A stretch of 64,000 bases of DNA from Branchiostoma floridae. Lineage: Eukaryota > Chordata > Leptocardii > Amphioxiformes > Branchiostomatidae. This document shows, in pieces, positions 54,223 through 64,000 of the stretch. The notes beneath the pieces are model-generated. The model made no database searches, was not told where the DNA came from, and saw nothing but the letters and a program-made list of their open reading frames with translations. A program made the translations under genes and the position numbers. Numbering within the stretch: the stretch's first letter is position 1; the number at the start of each line of letters is the position of its first letter. The DNA lies in assembly GCF_000003815.2 (NCBI RefSeq), contig NC_049987.1:7783872-7847871 (forward strand), read 5' to 3'.

Positions 54223-56991
54223 TAATGGCGCGACTGTAGCTTAGACTTTAAGTTCCGGCCCGGCAAACGTGGTATGGTTGGAAAGGTTGCATAGCAAGGA
54301 ATCGAAAGGTGCAAACCGCAAAATTTTCGGATACTTCCTTCACGAGATATTCTTGACTATACGGGCTCTGTTTAGGCGCGTAGCCCCTTCTTCTAAACAC
54401 CGCCGGTCACGGCATGGCACCGGGTAGGGGGTGACTTAATGGCGCGACTGTAGCTTAGACTTCAAGTTCCGGCCCGGCAAACGTGGTATGGTTGGAAAGG
54501 TTGCATAGCAAGGAATCGAAAGGTGCAAACCGCAAAATTTCCGGATACTTCCTTCTCGAGATATTCTTGACTATACGGGCTCTGTTTAGGCGCGTAGCCC
54601 CTTCTTCTAAACACCGCCGGTCACGGCATGGCACCGGGAAGGGGGTGACTTAATGGCGCGACTGTAGCTTAGACTTTAAGTTCCGGCCCGGCAAACTTGG
54701 TATGGTTGGAAAGGTTGCATAGCAAGGAATCGAAAGGTGCAAACCGCAAAATTTCCGGAATACTTCCTTCTCCGAGATATTGACTATACGGGCTCTGTTT
54801 AGGCGCGTAGCCCCTTCTTCTAAACACCGCCGGTCACGGCATGGCACCGGGTAGGGGGTGACTTAATGGCGCGACTGTAGCTTAGACTTTAAGTTCCGGC
54901 CCGGCAAACTTGGTATGGTTGGAAAGGTTGCATAGCAAGGAATCGAAAGGTGCAAACCGCAAAATTTTCGGATACTTCCTTCTCGAGATATTCTTGACTA
55001 TACGGGCTCTGTTTAGGCGCGTAGCCCCTTCTTCTAAACACCGCCGGTCACGGCATGGCACCGGGTAGGGGGTGACTTAATGGCGCGACTGTAGCTTAGA
55101 CTTTAAGTTCCGGCCCGGCAAACTTGGTATGGTTGGAAAGGTTGCATAGCAAGGAATCGAAAGGTGCAAACCGCAAAATTTTCGAATACTTCCTTCTCGA
55201 GATATTCTTGACTATACGAGCTCTGTTTAGGCGAGTAGCCCCTTCTTCTAAACACCGCCGGTCACGGCATGGCACCGGGTAGGGGGTGACTTAATGGCGC
55301 GACTGTAGCTTAGACTTTAAGTTCCGGCCCGGCAAACTTGGTATGGTTGGAAAGGTTGCATAGCAAGGAATCGAAAGGTGCAAACCGCAAAATTTTCGGA
55401 TACTTCCTTCTCGAGATATTCTTGACTATACGGGCTCTGTTTAGGCGCGTAGCCCCTTCTTCTAAACACCGCCGGTCACGGCATGGCACCGGGTAGGGGG
55501 TGACTTAATGGCGCGACTGTAGCTTAGACTTTAAGTTCCGGCCCGGCAAACGTGGTATGGTTGGAAAGGTTGCATAGCAAGGAATCGAAAGGTGCAAACC
55601 GCAAAATTTCCGGATACTTCCTTCTCGAGATATTCTTGACTATACGGGCTCTGTTTAGGCGCGTAGCCCCTTCTTCTAAACACCGCCACCGCCGGTCACG
55701 GCATGGCACCGGGTAGGGGGTGACTTAATGGCGCGACTGTAGCTTAGACTTTAAGCTCCGGCCCGGCAAACTTGGTATGGTTGGAAAGGTTGCATAGCAA
55801 GGAATCGAAAGGTGCAAACCGCAAAATTTTCGGATACTTCCTTCTCGAGATATTCTTGACTATACGGGCTCTGTTTAGGCGCGTAGCCCCTTCTTCTAAA
55901 CACCGCCGGTCACGGCATGGCACCGGGTAGGGGGTGACTTAATGGCGCGACTGTAGCTTAGACTTTAAGTTCCGGCCCGGCAAACTTGGTATGGTTGGAA
56001 AGGTTGCATAGCAAGGAATCGAAAGGTGCAAACCGCAAAATTTTCGGATACTTCCTTCTCGAGATATTCTTGACTATACGGGCTCTGTTTAGGCGCGTAG
56101 CCCCTTCTTCTAAACACCGCCGGTCACGGCATGGCACCGGGTAGGGGGTGACTTAATGGCGCGACTGTAGCTTAGACTTTAAGTTCCGGCCCGGCAAACT
56201 TGGTATGGTTGGAAAGGTTGCATAGCAAGGAATCGAAAGGTGCAAACCGCAAAATTTTCGGATACTTCCTTCTCGAGATATTCTTGACTATACGGGCTCT
56301 GTTTAGGCGCGTAGCCCCTTCTTCTAAACACCGCCGGTCACGGCATGGCACCGGGTAGGGGGTGACTTAATGGCGCGACTGTAGCGTAGACTTTAAGTTC
56401 CGGCGCGGCAAACTTGGTATGGTTGGAAAGGTTGCATAGCAAGGAATCGAAAGGTGCAAACCGCAAAATTTTCGGATACTTCCTTCTCGAGACATTCTTG
56501 ACTATACGGGCTCTGTTTAGGCGTGTAGCCCCTTCTTCTAAACACCACCGGTCACGGCATGGCACCGGGTAGGGGGTGACTTAATGGCGCGACTGTAGCT
56601 TAGACTTTAAGTTCTGGCCCGGCAAACTTGGTATGGTTGGAAAGGTTGCATAGCAAGGAATCGAAAGGTGCAAACCGCAAAATTTTCGGATACTTCCTTC
56701 TCGAGATATTCTTGACTATACGGGCTCTGTTTAGGCGCGTAGCCCCTTCTTCTAAACACCGCCGGTCACGGCATGGCACCGGGTAGGGGGTGACTTAATG
56801 GCGCGACTGTAGCTTAGACTGTAAGTTCCGGCCCGGCAAACGTGGTATGGTTGGAAAGGTTGCATAGCAAGGAATCGAAAGGTGCAAACCGCAAAATTTT
56901 CGGATACTTCCTTCTCGAGATATTCTTGACTATACGGGCTCTGTTTAGGCGCGTAGCCCCTTCTTCTAAACACCGCCGGTCACGGCATGGC
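54223..56991 (+). repeat. Tandem array of 13 units of 214 bp
   Basis: Units start TAATGGCGCGACTGTAGC at 54223, 54437, 54651, 54864, 55078, 55292, 55506, 55726, 55940, 56154, 56368, 56582 and 56796. The spacing is 214 bp except one of 213 and one of 220 (extra CACCGC). Units differ at a few positions only. Each has, on the minus strand, an open frame of about 60 codons beginning MPCRDRRCLEEGATRL; differences include indels that break it, which argues against a protein. The array ends in the first bases of the last unit's CGGCATGGCA. Confidence 0.95.
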
Positions 56992-57014
56992 AGAGGTATA
57001 TCCAAGGACCGTAG

Positions 57015-57842
57015 ATTGATGAACTCCACAGCTGTGTAGTTCATCACTATGTTGATGAAGCTGTGGATTTCATCGGTAGAAGGATGATGAACTCCACAGC
57101 TGTGAATTTCATCGATATGTAGTGATGAAATCCACGGGCATTCCGCCGCTAATACTGACATTTGGCTGTGGACTTCATCAGTATGTAGTGATGAAATCCA
57201 CGGGCATTCCGTCGCTAATACTGACATTTGGCTGTGGACTTCATCAGTATGTAGCGATGAAATCCACGGGCATTCCGCCGCTAATACTGACATTTGGCTG
57301 TGGACTTCATCAGTATGTAGTGATGAAATCCACGGGCATTCCGTCGCTTATACTGACATTTAGCTGTGGACTTCATCAGTATGTAGTGATGAAATCCACG
57401 GGCATTCCGTCGCTAATACTGACATTCGGCTGTAGACTTCATCAGTATGTAGTGATGAAATCCACGGGCATTCCGTCGCTAATACTGACATTTGGCTGTA
57501 GACTTCATCAGTATGTAGTGATGAAATCCACGGGCATTCCGTCGCTAATACTGACATTTGGCTGTGGACTTCATCAGTATGTACTGATGAAATTCACGGG
57601 CATTCTGCCGCTAATACTGACATTTGGCTGTGGACTTCATCAGTATGTAGTGATGAAATCCACGGGCATTCGAATTCTGTCGCTAATACTGACATTTGGC
57701 TGTGGACTTCATCTGTATGTAGTGATGAAATCCACGGACATTCTGCCGCTAATATTGACATTTGGTTGGCTGTGAATTTCATCAATATGTAGGGGTGAAA
57801 TCCACGGGCATTCCGTCGCTAATACTGACATTTGGCTGTGGA
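57015..57842 (+). repeat. Tandem array of 66-bp hairpin-forming units
   Basis: About eleven units contain GATGAAATCCACGGGCATTC and GTGGACTTCATC, near-inverted arms that can pair around each unit. Unit starts are 66 bp apart (57125, 57191, 57257, 57323, 57389 and on); one unit has a 6-bp GAATTC-containing insertion near 57670. Degenerate units at 57015-57120 use GATGAACTCCACAGCTGTG. Because 66 is a multiple of three, frames stay open on both strands as 22-residue repeats. Confidence 0.93.
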
Positions 57843-58869
57843 TAGTAAAACGCCCTTTCACTAATACTTTTACACAGAGTAATCTATTTTAGCTGATTTA
57901 TGTCAATCGATTGTGTGATACAATATTAATACAGATACCATTTGTAACAATTTGAATTGATTGACTATACAGAGCTAGAAGTACGAAAATGTTACTTTGA
58001 AAGTGATTTGCACTAAGCTAGAATGGCTTTATTGGATCGTGGAGTATATTATTTGACAATACTAGTAAACACAACAGACTCTAGCCAGAACAACACAATG
58101 TCATGTAAAATATTTCTGGTACATTTCTAAGTTAAGCTGGATTCAAAAGACAAACACCTTTACTTTGTGCATCATATATTTTAGTTGCATGTTTGTGACT
58201 AGTGACCTTCTGTTTAATGATCGACGTGCAGTCTAATAACTGTTATCAGACTGCACGTCGATTAGCAAATGAAATGCAACCCCTTTATACTCTTGTAGAC
58301 AATTAGAACCTGGGCCAAAATACAATTGTAAGTCATAATCGTAAACCCTTACCACCCAAGCCACAAAGCACAACATTGGGAAGCAGTGCAGTTCTGATGT
58401 ATACAGTCTGTTGGTTTAGTATTGTTTGTGATTGATTGAAGAACAAAAGAGCATAATAAGCAATTGGCCTTCTCTGGCTGGGAAAGTTGTCTTGCTAAGC
58501 AAGAAGCTTTTTATCAATCTTGATAAAGCTCCTTATGCTAAGGGACCAAGAACCCGATTTCCACCTTCCTGACCATACGAGGCACACATTCGTAACTTCT
58601 TTTCATTTGTAGATGAAACACAATTAGAACAAACAAGTAGCGTAAGAGGAAAGTTACATGGCTGGAATAAATATGTAAACATTACAAAGTTTGGACATGA
58701 CTTTACAGGCGGTCTCACAGCGCCACCTATCTACACTGGTTGGTATTGCAACATGTCCTTCAAGTCGTACACAGTGTGATACTGTGCTGGCCGGATGTTT
58801 GCGGGCATTTTTAGCATCTTTCTTGAGAGAGTCAATACACTCCAAGCAACTCTGATTTGCAGGGAGTAA
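57843..58869. other. Intergenic with a strong palindrome
   Basis: 58220-58262 is a near-perfect palindrome (ATCGACGTGCAGTCT at the left, AGACTGCACGTCGAT at the right) with an ATAAC/TTAT centre. No gene is supported in the rest; a minus-strand Cys-containing open frame at 58654-58845 has no recognised family. Confidence 0.55.
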
Positions 58870-59037
58870 GTGCGTCTTTATTCATTAGAATATTTCTTTT
58901 ATATGTCTTTCTTTTCTTTTGTATTCAAAGACGAATTTTGTAGATGTATTTCTTGTTTGGACAAGCCTTTTTGTCGCAAGAATGAGGATCTAAGAACAAG
59001 AAAGTTTTGTGTATCCTTTAGGCTGGTGTATCTTAAG

Positions 59038-60125
59038 AAGAAAAGCGCCGTTAAACGGCTGAAATCATCATTGCAGGTAAACCCGCATCCACAGGAAGGT
59101 TTTCTTTGTAACAGGGTAAATAACTAACCTCAAGAAGGTTTTCAACCTCCTTGCTAACCTTAAGTTTAATTGGACATCAAACGCTGGTCAACTATAATTA
59201 TGCCATGGTTAGATTGATATAGTGGAAAATTCATACCACCACACCCATACCCCGCGTCCCAGACAGGTGATGGAGGGATAAGGAGTGTGGAAAGTGTCCA
59301 TCCCTGAGCAGAGAGCGAGGCGAGTACTTTTCCCAAGCCATAAGAAATTAGAGAGGATGGTTGGGTGTTTAGGGTAAAGATACCTTCTTCTTTATATCTC
59401 AACACCCTCATACCCTTCCTACTGTCCCTAATTGACCCGACTTTAATATTCGCCTGTTTCTGCCAACCACCTTTTTTCTTCCTCCCCAAAGTCAAACTGT
59501 GCGCCTTTTTTGTGATAATATCTTTCCCTTTTATACCCCTGCACTCATTAGCATACGTGTACATTTGCATAACTCCTCTGATTGGTTACCCTTCAAAATT
59601 GAGTTAACTGACCACCTGTCTGTGGCGCGCGGGGACAGGTGTGACGCTGTGAATAGTACACAAAGATTATTCTGTCTCTTTGCATGCAGTTCTGGTCACA
59701 ACTGGCTGAGCTTGTCCAGGTAGACCCACGGGCCAGAGCTGACACATCGTCTTGTTGGGAGACTCGTGCAGTAGTTTCTAACACCACAGCTTATGATGGG
59801 CACCAACCTCTTCTGTACTGCTGTTCACGGGACATGGAAATACAATGTCAGCAAGGCCACGGCAGGTAAGTTTTATGGATGACGACATCATTAATTTTAA
59901 ACATGTAGCCATGACCGTAGTTGTAGAAGGGAAACTAGTTCGATGTACATGTAGTAGTCAACTTGGTGAATGATACCAGTCTTCCAGACTTTGTGCATCG
60001 ATCTTGTATGGCCTGTTTGATGTGATACCATCCAAGTTAGTTTTGACCATGACGGATGCGGGTTTTCCTGCAATGATAATTTTAACCGTTGGGCGGCGCT
60101 TTTCTTGTCTTTGCCATAGGATGCA
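59038..60125. repeat. Inverted pair of about 60-bp related segments
   Basis: AAGAAAAGCGCCG, ATCATTGCAGG and AAACCCGCATCC occur in order at 59038-59095 on the plus strand and at 60061-60125 on the minus strand. Both encode a KKSAxxRLKxSLQxNPHP peptide in an open frame. This may be a pair of transposon ends or duplicated exon pieces; I do not recognise it. Confidence 0.6.
59690..59865 (+). CDS. Candidate internal exon, family unknown
   Basis: The acceptor TTGCATGCAG and the strong donor GTAAGT bound 176 bp that are open in only one forward frame (FWSQLAELVQVDPRARADTS at the start). Composition looks more coding than its flanks. No partner exons were found, so it could be an isolated exon of a gene running out of the window, a relic, or chance. 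Confidence 0.3.
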
Positions 60126-60230
60126 CTCCCTTGGCGAAGCAATCTTGATGCTGTTTCACGGTCCACTCTGCAATGACGAGAAGACATATCCAAACCAGGT
60201 AACATCGTTATTGTCTGAAGAGTCAAATTA

Positions 60231-62820
60231 ACCTGATGATATCCCTACTAACTGCTATAATCCAAGTTTATTTTTAGTTGAAAAGACGCCCTCTTTAGAG
60301 TATCAATCTATTCATGTAAAACTACAATCCATATGTTAACAGTTGCAGAAGCTTTATTCTTTGAATCAACGTTTGAACCTCATTAATAAAATAGAACCAT
60401 AGACATTATTAACAAAGGGGCACAACCTTAGAAGATGAGCAACACGTATAGACAGCGGAAGTTGTAACATTCTATTACAATCTGGGTTCGTATGATTATC
60501 TTAGAGACGTAGAAGTGACGGCCCAGAATTGCATGGAATGGCGCAGGATGGTCCACAAGAGACGTTGCCTTGATGCAGACCACTTGACACAACGATGAAG
60601 AGACCTTATCAAGTATCAAGTAAGTCAGTATGATTATCTTACGGTTATCTGACGGGTTTTTTTTGCGAGTTACTGTGTGAAGGAAAGACAAAGTTATGTT
60701 TTAGATAATTGATGTGACGTGTCATAAAAGCGCGACTTGAGCCCCTAACGTTTTTCTGCATCAAAAACCAGGATCATCCCCAGTCCATTCTACTCCACAG
60801 CTGCATAACAGTCGAGCCTAACGATTTTCTCATCGCATCAATGTGCGCAGTTACAATAAACCTGCTTCCATCAAACATAAATCATGTGTTGAGCTATAAC
60901 TTGTTATGCTACGTGTTATTCAACCATATTTTATCCAATGTGATATCCTAGTCTGTTTTATCAAGCCCCATCCTATGGAATTCCAGTCTTGTGCCTCACG
61001 CTAATGTGCCTAGTGCCTCATGCTAATTTTTGCCATCGGAATCACAGAATATAGCCCTCTTCACCGCATGGATGCCACACACTTAGTCTTCTAGCGAAGT
61101 GGCATCATGACTCGCCACATTGTTCCCGAATTTTCCAATAGCATTGATACATTACATCCTTTACAAACATTATGTGTCATAGAAAGAAAGATTGTTACTT
61201 CCATATTGACGCACTAGCTGCAATTAGGTTGGAATTTGATCTCCCATTTTTTAGTTGTAACTGCGTTTAAGTTGTGGACCTGGAAGATGTATGTCAATAT
61301 ACAGCTGTAAACCCTTTCAAATCCTTCTATGACTGCAATTCCTTTTGACAGTTAGGTATCTATAGATTACATCAAATAGCTGGGTGATTTCGGGCGTAAA
61401 TGACGTTATAAAGCCCTCTTGAGATAGGATGTCCCCATTGACGTACTTGGGTGTTTATCTCTTGCGCTATATAATGGGGAATCTTGGTCTTTCTTGCGCT
61501 GCATTGTCTAGACCTAAGTCGCATTGGCTTTAAGAGAGATGGCTAAAAGCAAATCATTTGAGCATGCAGATTATGGCCATTGGTCATAAAGTAAGAAACA
61601 AGGACTCTCATCACTAATGAGTTGTCGTGGCTGGTTAAGACTATATTTCCCTAAAACAAAACACGAACATATTTCAATATATACTATGTACAATATGATA
61701 TGTACTATGTACATACAGTAATATATGTATAGATCTGGTATCTACAAGGCTGTCCTGATGAACCCGTATATATACGGGATGCACATATATGATTCCTGTA
61801 GGTGGGTCCAGTAAATACAGGTTTGTGGCATTTCTTACCACAGGAAACCGCATTGATCTGGAAGTCTGCAGCAGCAGCACAGAATAGGTCACGTTTTACT
61901 GATCAGATTAAACAACCAGCTTAGGAGGGTTAAATTGACAAAAAAAAGTCTGAGCAGGACAAAGGGTCACAAAGGTCATAAACTTAGAACATGCGAGGGC
62001 AAGAGAAGTAGTATGGGGATTACGACCCCTATATCCACCTACCAAATATCATCAGGATCAATCAAAGGCGCTTTTCGAGTGATGCTGTTCACAGACAGAA
62101 AGACAGAAAGACAGACAGACAGACAGACCTACAAGCCTAAAACATAACCTTGCCATTCTGGCAAAGGTAATAAATATATCTACCTTTGAAACGCACTTTG
62201 AATACGCACAAAGCTCGCTCCAGGCGCGTAGAAAAACGCCAGGTCAAGGCTTCGGGTCAAATCTGACCGGATGTCTGTAATCCGCACTGAAGGCCTCGTT
62301 CAAGTATTACTCCGCCCTCCGAAATATGAATGGGGCCCCAAAATCGTGTGTTTATGTAGACGATAAATTGCCTTCTATCGCTCCCATGTCATATCGAAGG
62401 ATTTGAGATGAAAGGTTGTGTATTTCTGACAGCATCGGGTGGAAAAGTTTCGGCATTCGGGCGATTCTCGGACGTGTACGTTTGTTTGTCCTGAGTAATG
62501 TGGTCAGCGGGTCACTGAAGGAAAGCCCCACTTTCTGGATAGTATTTATGTGCAGTTATAGATGTTATAAAAATCGATCCACCGGTCAGATTTTGGGGAA
62601 TTTTTTTTATTGAGTACTGGATAAGTGCTTTTTCAATAGAAATTAAAACATCTCCAGTAGAGCTGTTTCTTTATTGGATTTTCGCCCATTAAAGTTGAAT
62701 ATTTAAGCACTATTGTAAATGAGGCAACAAAAGTCCGGTATGAGGCCTTAAGGTTCCGGTTCGAATTGCGAAGTAATCCGTGAGTATAAGACGCAAATCA
62801 TAGTAAAACCCGAAAATACG
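60231..62820. other. Intergenic, no supported gene
   Basis: AT-rich. It includes a short (GACA)n run at about 62100-62130. Open frames are short and without family features. Confidence 0.5.
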
Positions 62821-63971
62821 AATGAAGGCTCACCTGGGGGATAACCGCTAACCGCTAAGCGAACCCTTCGGTAACCGCAAAAAAGCGACCCCTTACGATC
62901 GGACTTCCGAAATTTCAAACAAAATGTGCGTTACTTTCAACACTTGAATATCAAAGTAAAACCCGTGGGCAAAAGGTAAAAAGTGATTTGAGTACCCAAA
63001 ATTACTTTGTAACTTTTCTACATACGAATGAAGGCTCACCTGGGGGATAACCGCTAACCGCTAAGCGAACCCTTCGGTAACCGCAAAAAAGCGACCCCTT
63101 ACGATCGGACTTCCGAAATTTCAAACAAAATGTGCGTTACTTTCAACACTTGAATATCAAAGTAAAACCCGTGGGCAAAAGGTAAAAAGTGATTTGAGTA
63201 CCCAAAATTACTTTGTAACTTTTCTACATACGAATGAAGGCTCACCTGGGGGATAACCGCTAACCGCTAAGCGAACCCTTCGGTAACCGCAAAAAAGCGA
63301 CCCCTTACGATCGGACTTCCGAAATTTCAAACAAAATGTGCGTTACTTTCAACACTTGAATATCAAAGTAAAACCCGTGGGCAAAAGGTCAAAGGTGATT
63401 TGAGTACCCAAAATTACTTTGTAACTTTTCTACATACGAATGAAGGCTCACCTGGGGGATAACCGCTAACCGCTAAGCGAACCCTTCGGTAACCGCAAAA
63501 AAGCGACCCCTTACGATCGGACTTCCGAAATTTCAAACAAAATGTGCGTTACTTTCAACACTTGAATATCAAAGTAAAACCCGTGGGCAAAAGGTAAAAA
63601 GGGATTTGAGTACCCAAAATTACTTTGTAACTTTTCTACATACGTATGAAGGCTCACCTGGGGGATAACCGCTAACCGCTAAGCGAACCCTTCGGTAACC
63701 GCAAAAAAGCGACCCCTTACGATCGGACTTCCGAAATTTCAAACAAAATGTGCGTTACTTTCAACACTTGAATATCAAAGTAAAACCCGTGGGCAAAAGG
63801 TAAAAAGTGATTTGAGTACCCAAAATTACTTTGTAACTTTTCTACATACGAATGAAGGCTCACCTGGGGGATAACCGCTAACCGCTAAGCGAACCCTTCG
63901 GTAACCGCAAAAAAGCGACCCCTTACGATCGGACTTCCGAAATTTCAAACAAAATGTGCGTTACTTTCAAC
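62821..63971 (+). repeat. Tandem array of 206-bp units, nearly identical
   Basis: Six units begin AATGAAGGCTCACCTGGGGG at 62821, 63027, 63233, 63439, 63645 and 63851. The first five are complete; the sixth is cut at about 63971, where unrelated sequence (CAGGCGTGGGGAG) begins. Only a handful of single-base differences separate units. Each contains a nested ATAACCGCTAACCGCTAAGC motif. There is no useful open frame. Confidence 0.95.
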
Positions 63972-64000
63972 CAGGCGTGGGGAGAAGCTACGTAATGGTG

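Noticed and set aside
54650-57293. Repeated minus-strand frames starting MPCRDRRCLEEGATRL
   Set aside because: Several units break the frame by small indels while the DNA stays conserved, which is not how a coding repeat behaves.
57122-57785. 217-codon frame of 22-residue repeats and its minus-strand counterparts
   Set aside because: The frame is a by-product of a 66-bp period; it is open on both strands and has no splice or family support.
58350-58440. Minus-strand exon encoding VVLCGLGG, considered as an E1-like nucleotide motif
   Set aside because: Eight residues before a donor with no flanking exons or ThiF-fold features; too weak to call.
54223-63971. Regular arrays considered as CRISPR
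   Set aside because: No short direct repeats with unique spacers; whole units repeat head-to-tail in a eukaryotic genome.

Overview
The window is nuclear DNA of an animal. Its genes are split by spliceosomal GT-AG introns, most of them under 1 kb, and small transposon remnants are dense. The proteins (a CNKSR scaffold, PIGV, TADA3, and an ST6GALNAC-type sialyltransferase with vertebrate-like sialylmotifs) point to a deuterostome. Gene structure, short ATGTACATG-type repeats and the transposon mix suggest a cephalochordate (amphioxus, Branchiostoma). That assignment is inference from content and was not searched.

Layout. (1) 541-11373 (+): the 3' eleven exons of a connector enhancer of KSR (CNK) gene with its PH domain; one intron holds a 5'-truncated LINE. 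(2) 13651-15834 (-): PIGV, the second mannosyltransferase of GPI-anchor synthesis, convergent with CNK and head-to-head with TADA3 across about 380 bp. (3) 16217-21963 (+): TADA3, a SAGA-type acetyltransferase adaptor; one exon end has been amplified with its splice donor into a CA-rich array. (4) 22938-25216 (-): an unnamed class I methyltransferase-like protein. (5) 25.2-33.7 kb: gene-poor, with MITEs, a tRNA-like LTR fragment, and a broken copy of the first two exons of the next gene. (6) 33709-39514 (+): an ST6GALNAC1/2-like Golgi sialyltransferase. (7) 39.5-45.5 kb: gene-poor, with a complete 457-bp miniature LTR element. (8) 45530-49810 (+): a gene for a coiled coil, a DDHSDSQSH repeat and four tandem ubiquitin-like domains; its first exon carries a frameshift. 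(9) 50749-53134 (-): a ubiquitin-conjugating (E2) enzyme lying tail-to-tail with the Ubl gene; its first exon was not found. (10) 54.2-64 kb: three tandem arrays (214-bp, 66-bp and 206-bp units) with no secure gene between them.

The most unusual locus is the pair formed by the four-Ubl gene and the E2 gene. Each Ubl domain is cut by a phase-0 intron at the same place, so the gene appears to have grown by exon duplication. A neighbouring E2 makes a locus-level conjugation pair an attractive but unproven idea. A second theme is mobile or repeat DNA at splice sites: a MITE target duplication copies the donor of Ubl exon 4, a MITE begins two bases into a sialyltransferase intron, and two tandem arrays contain exon-intron junctions of TADA3 and the sialyltransferase.

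All exon boundaries were read by eye from splice sites, reading phase and family similarity. Phases close through every listed chain except Ubl exon 1 (one frameshift) and the missing E2 start.
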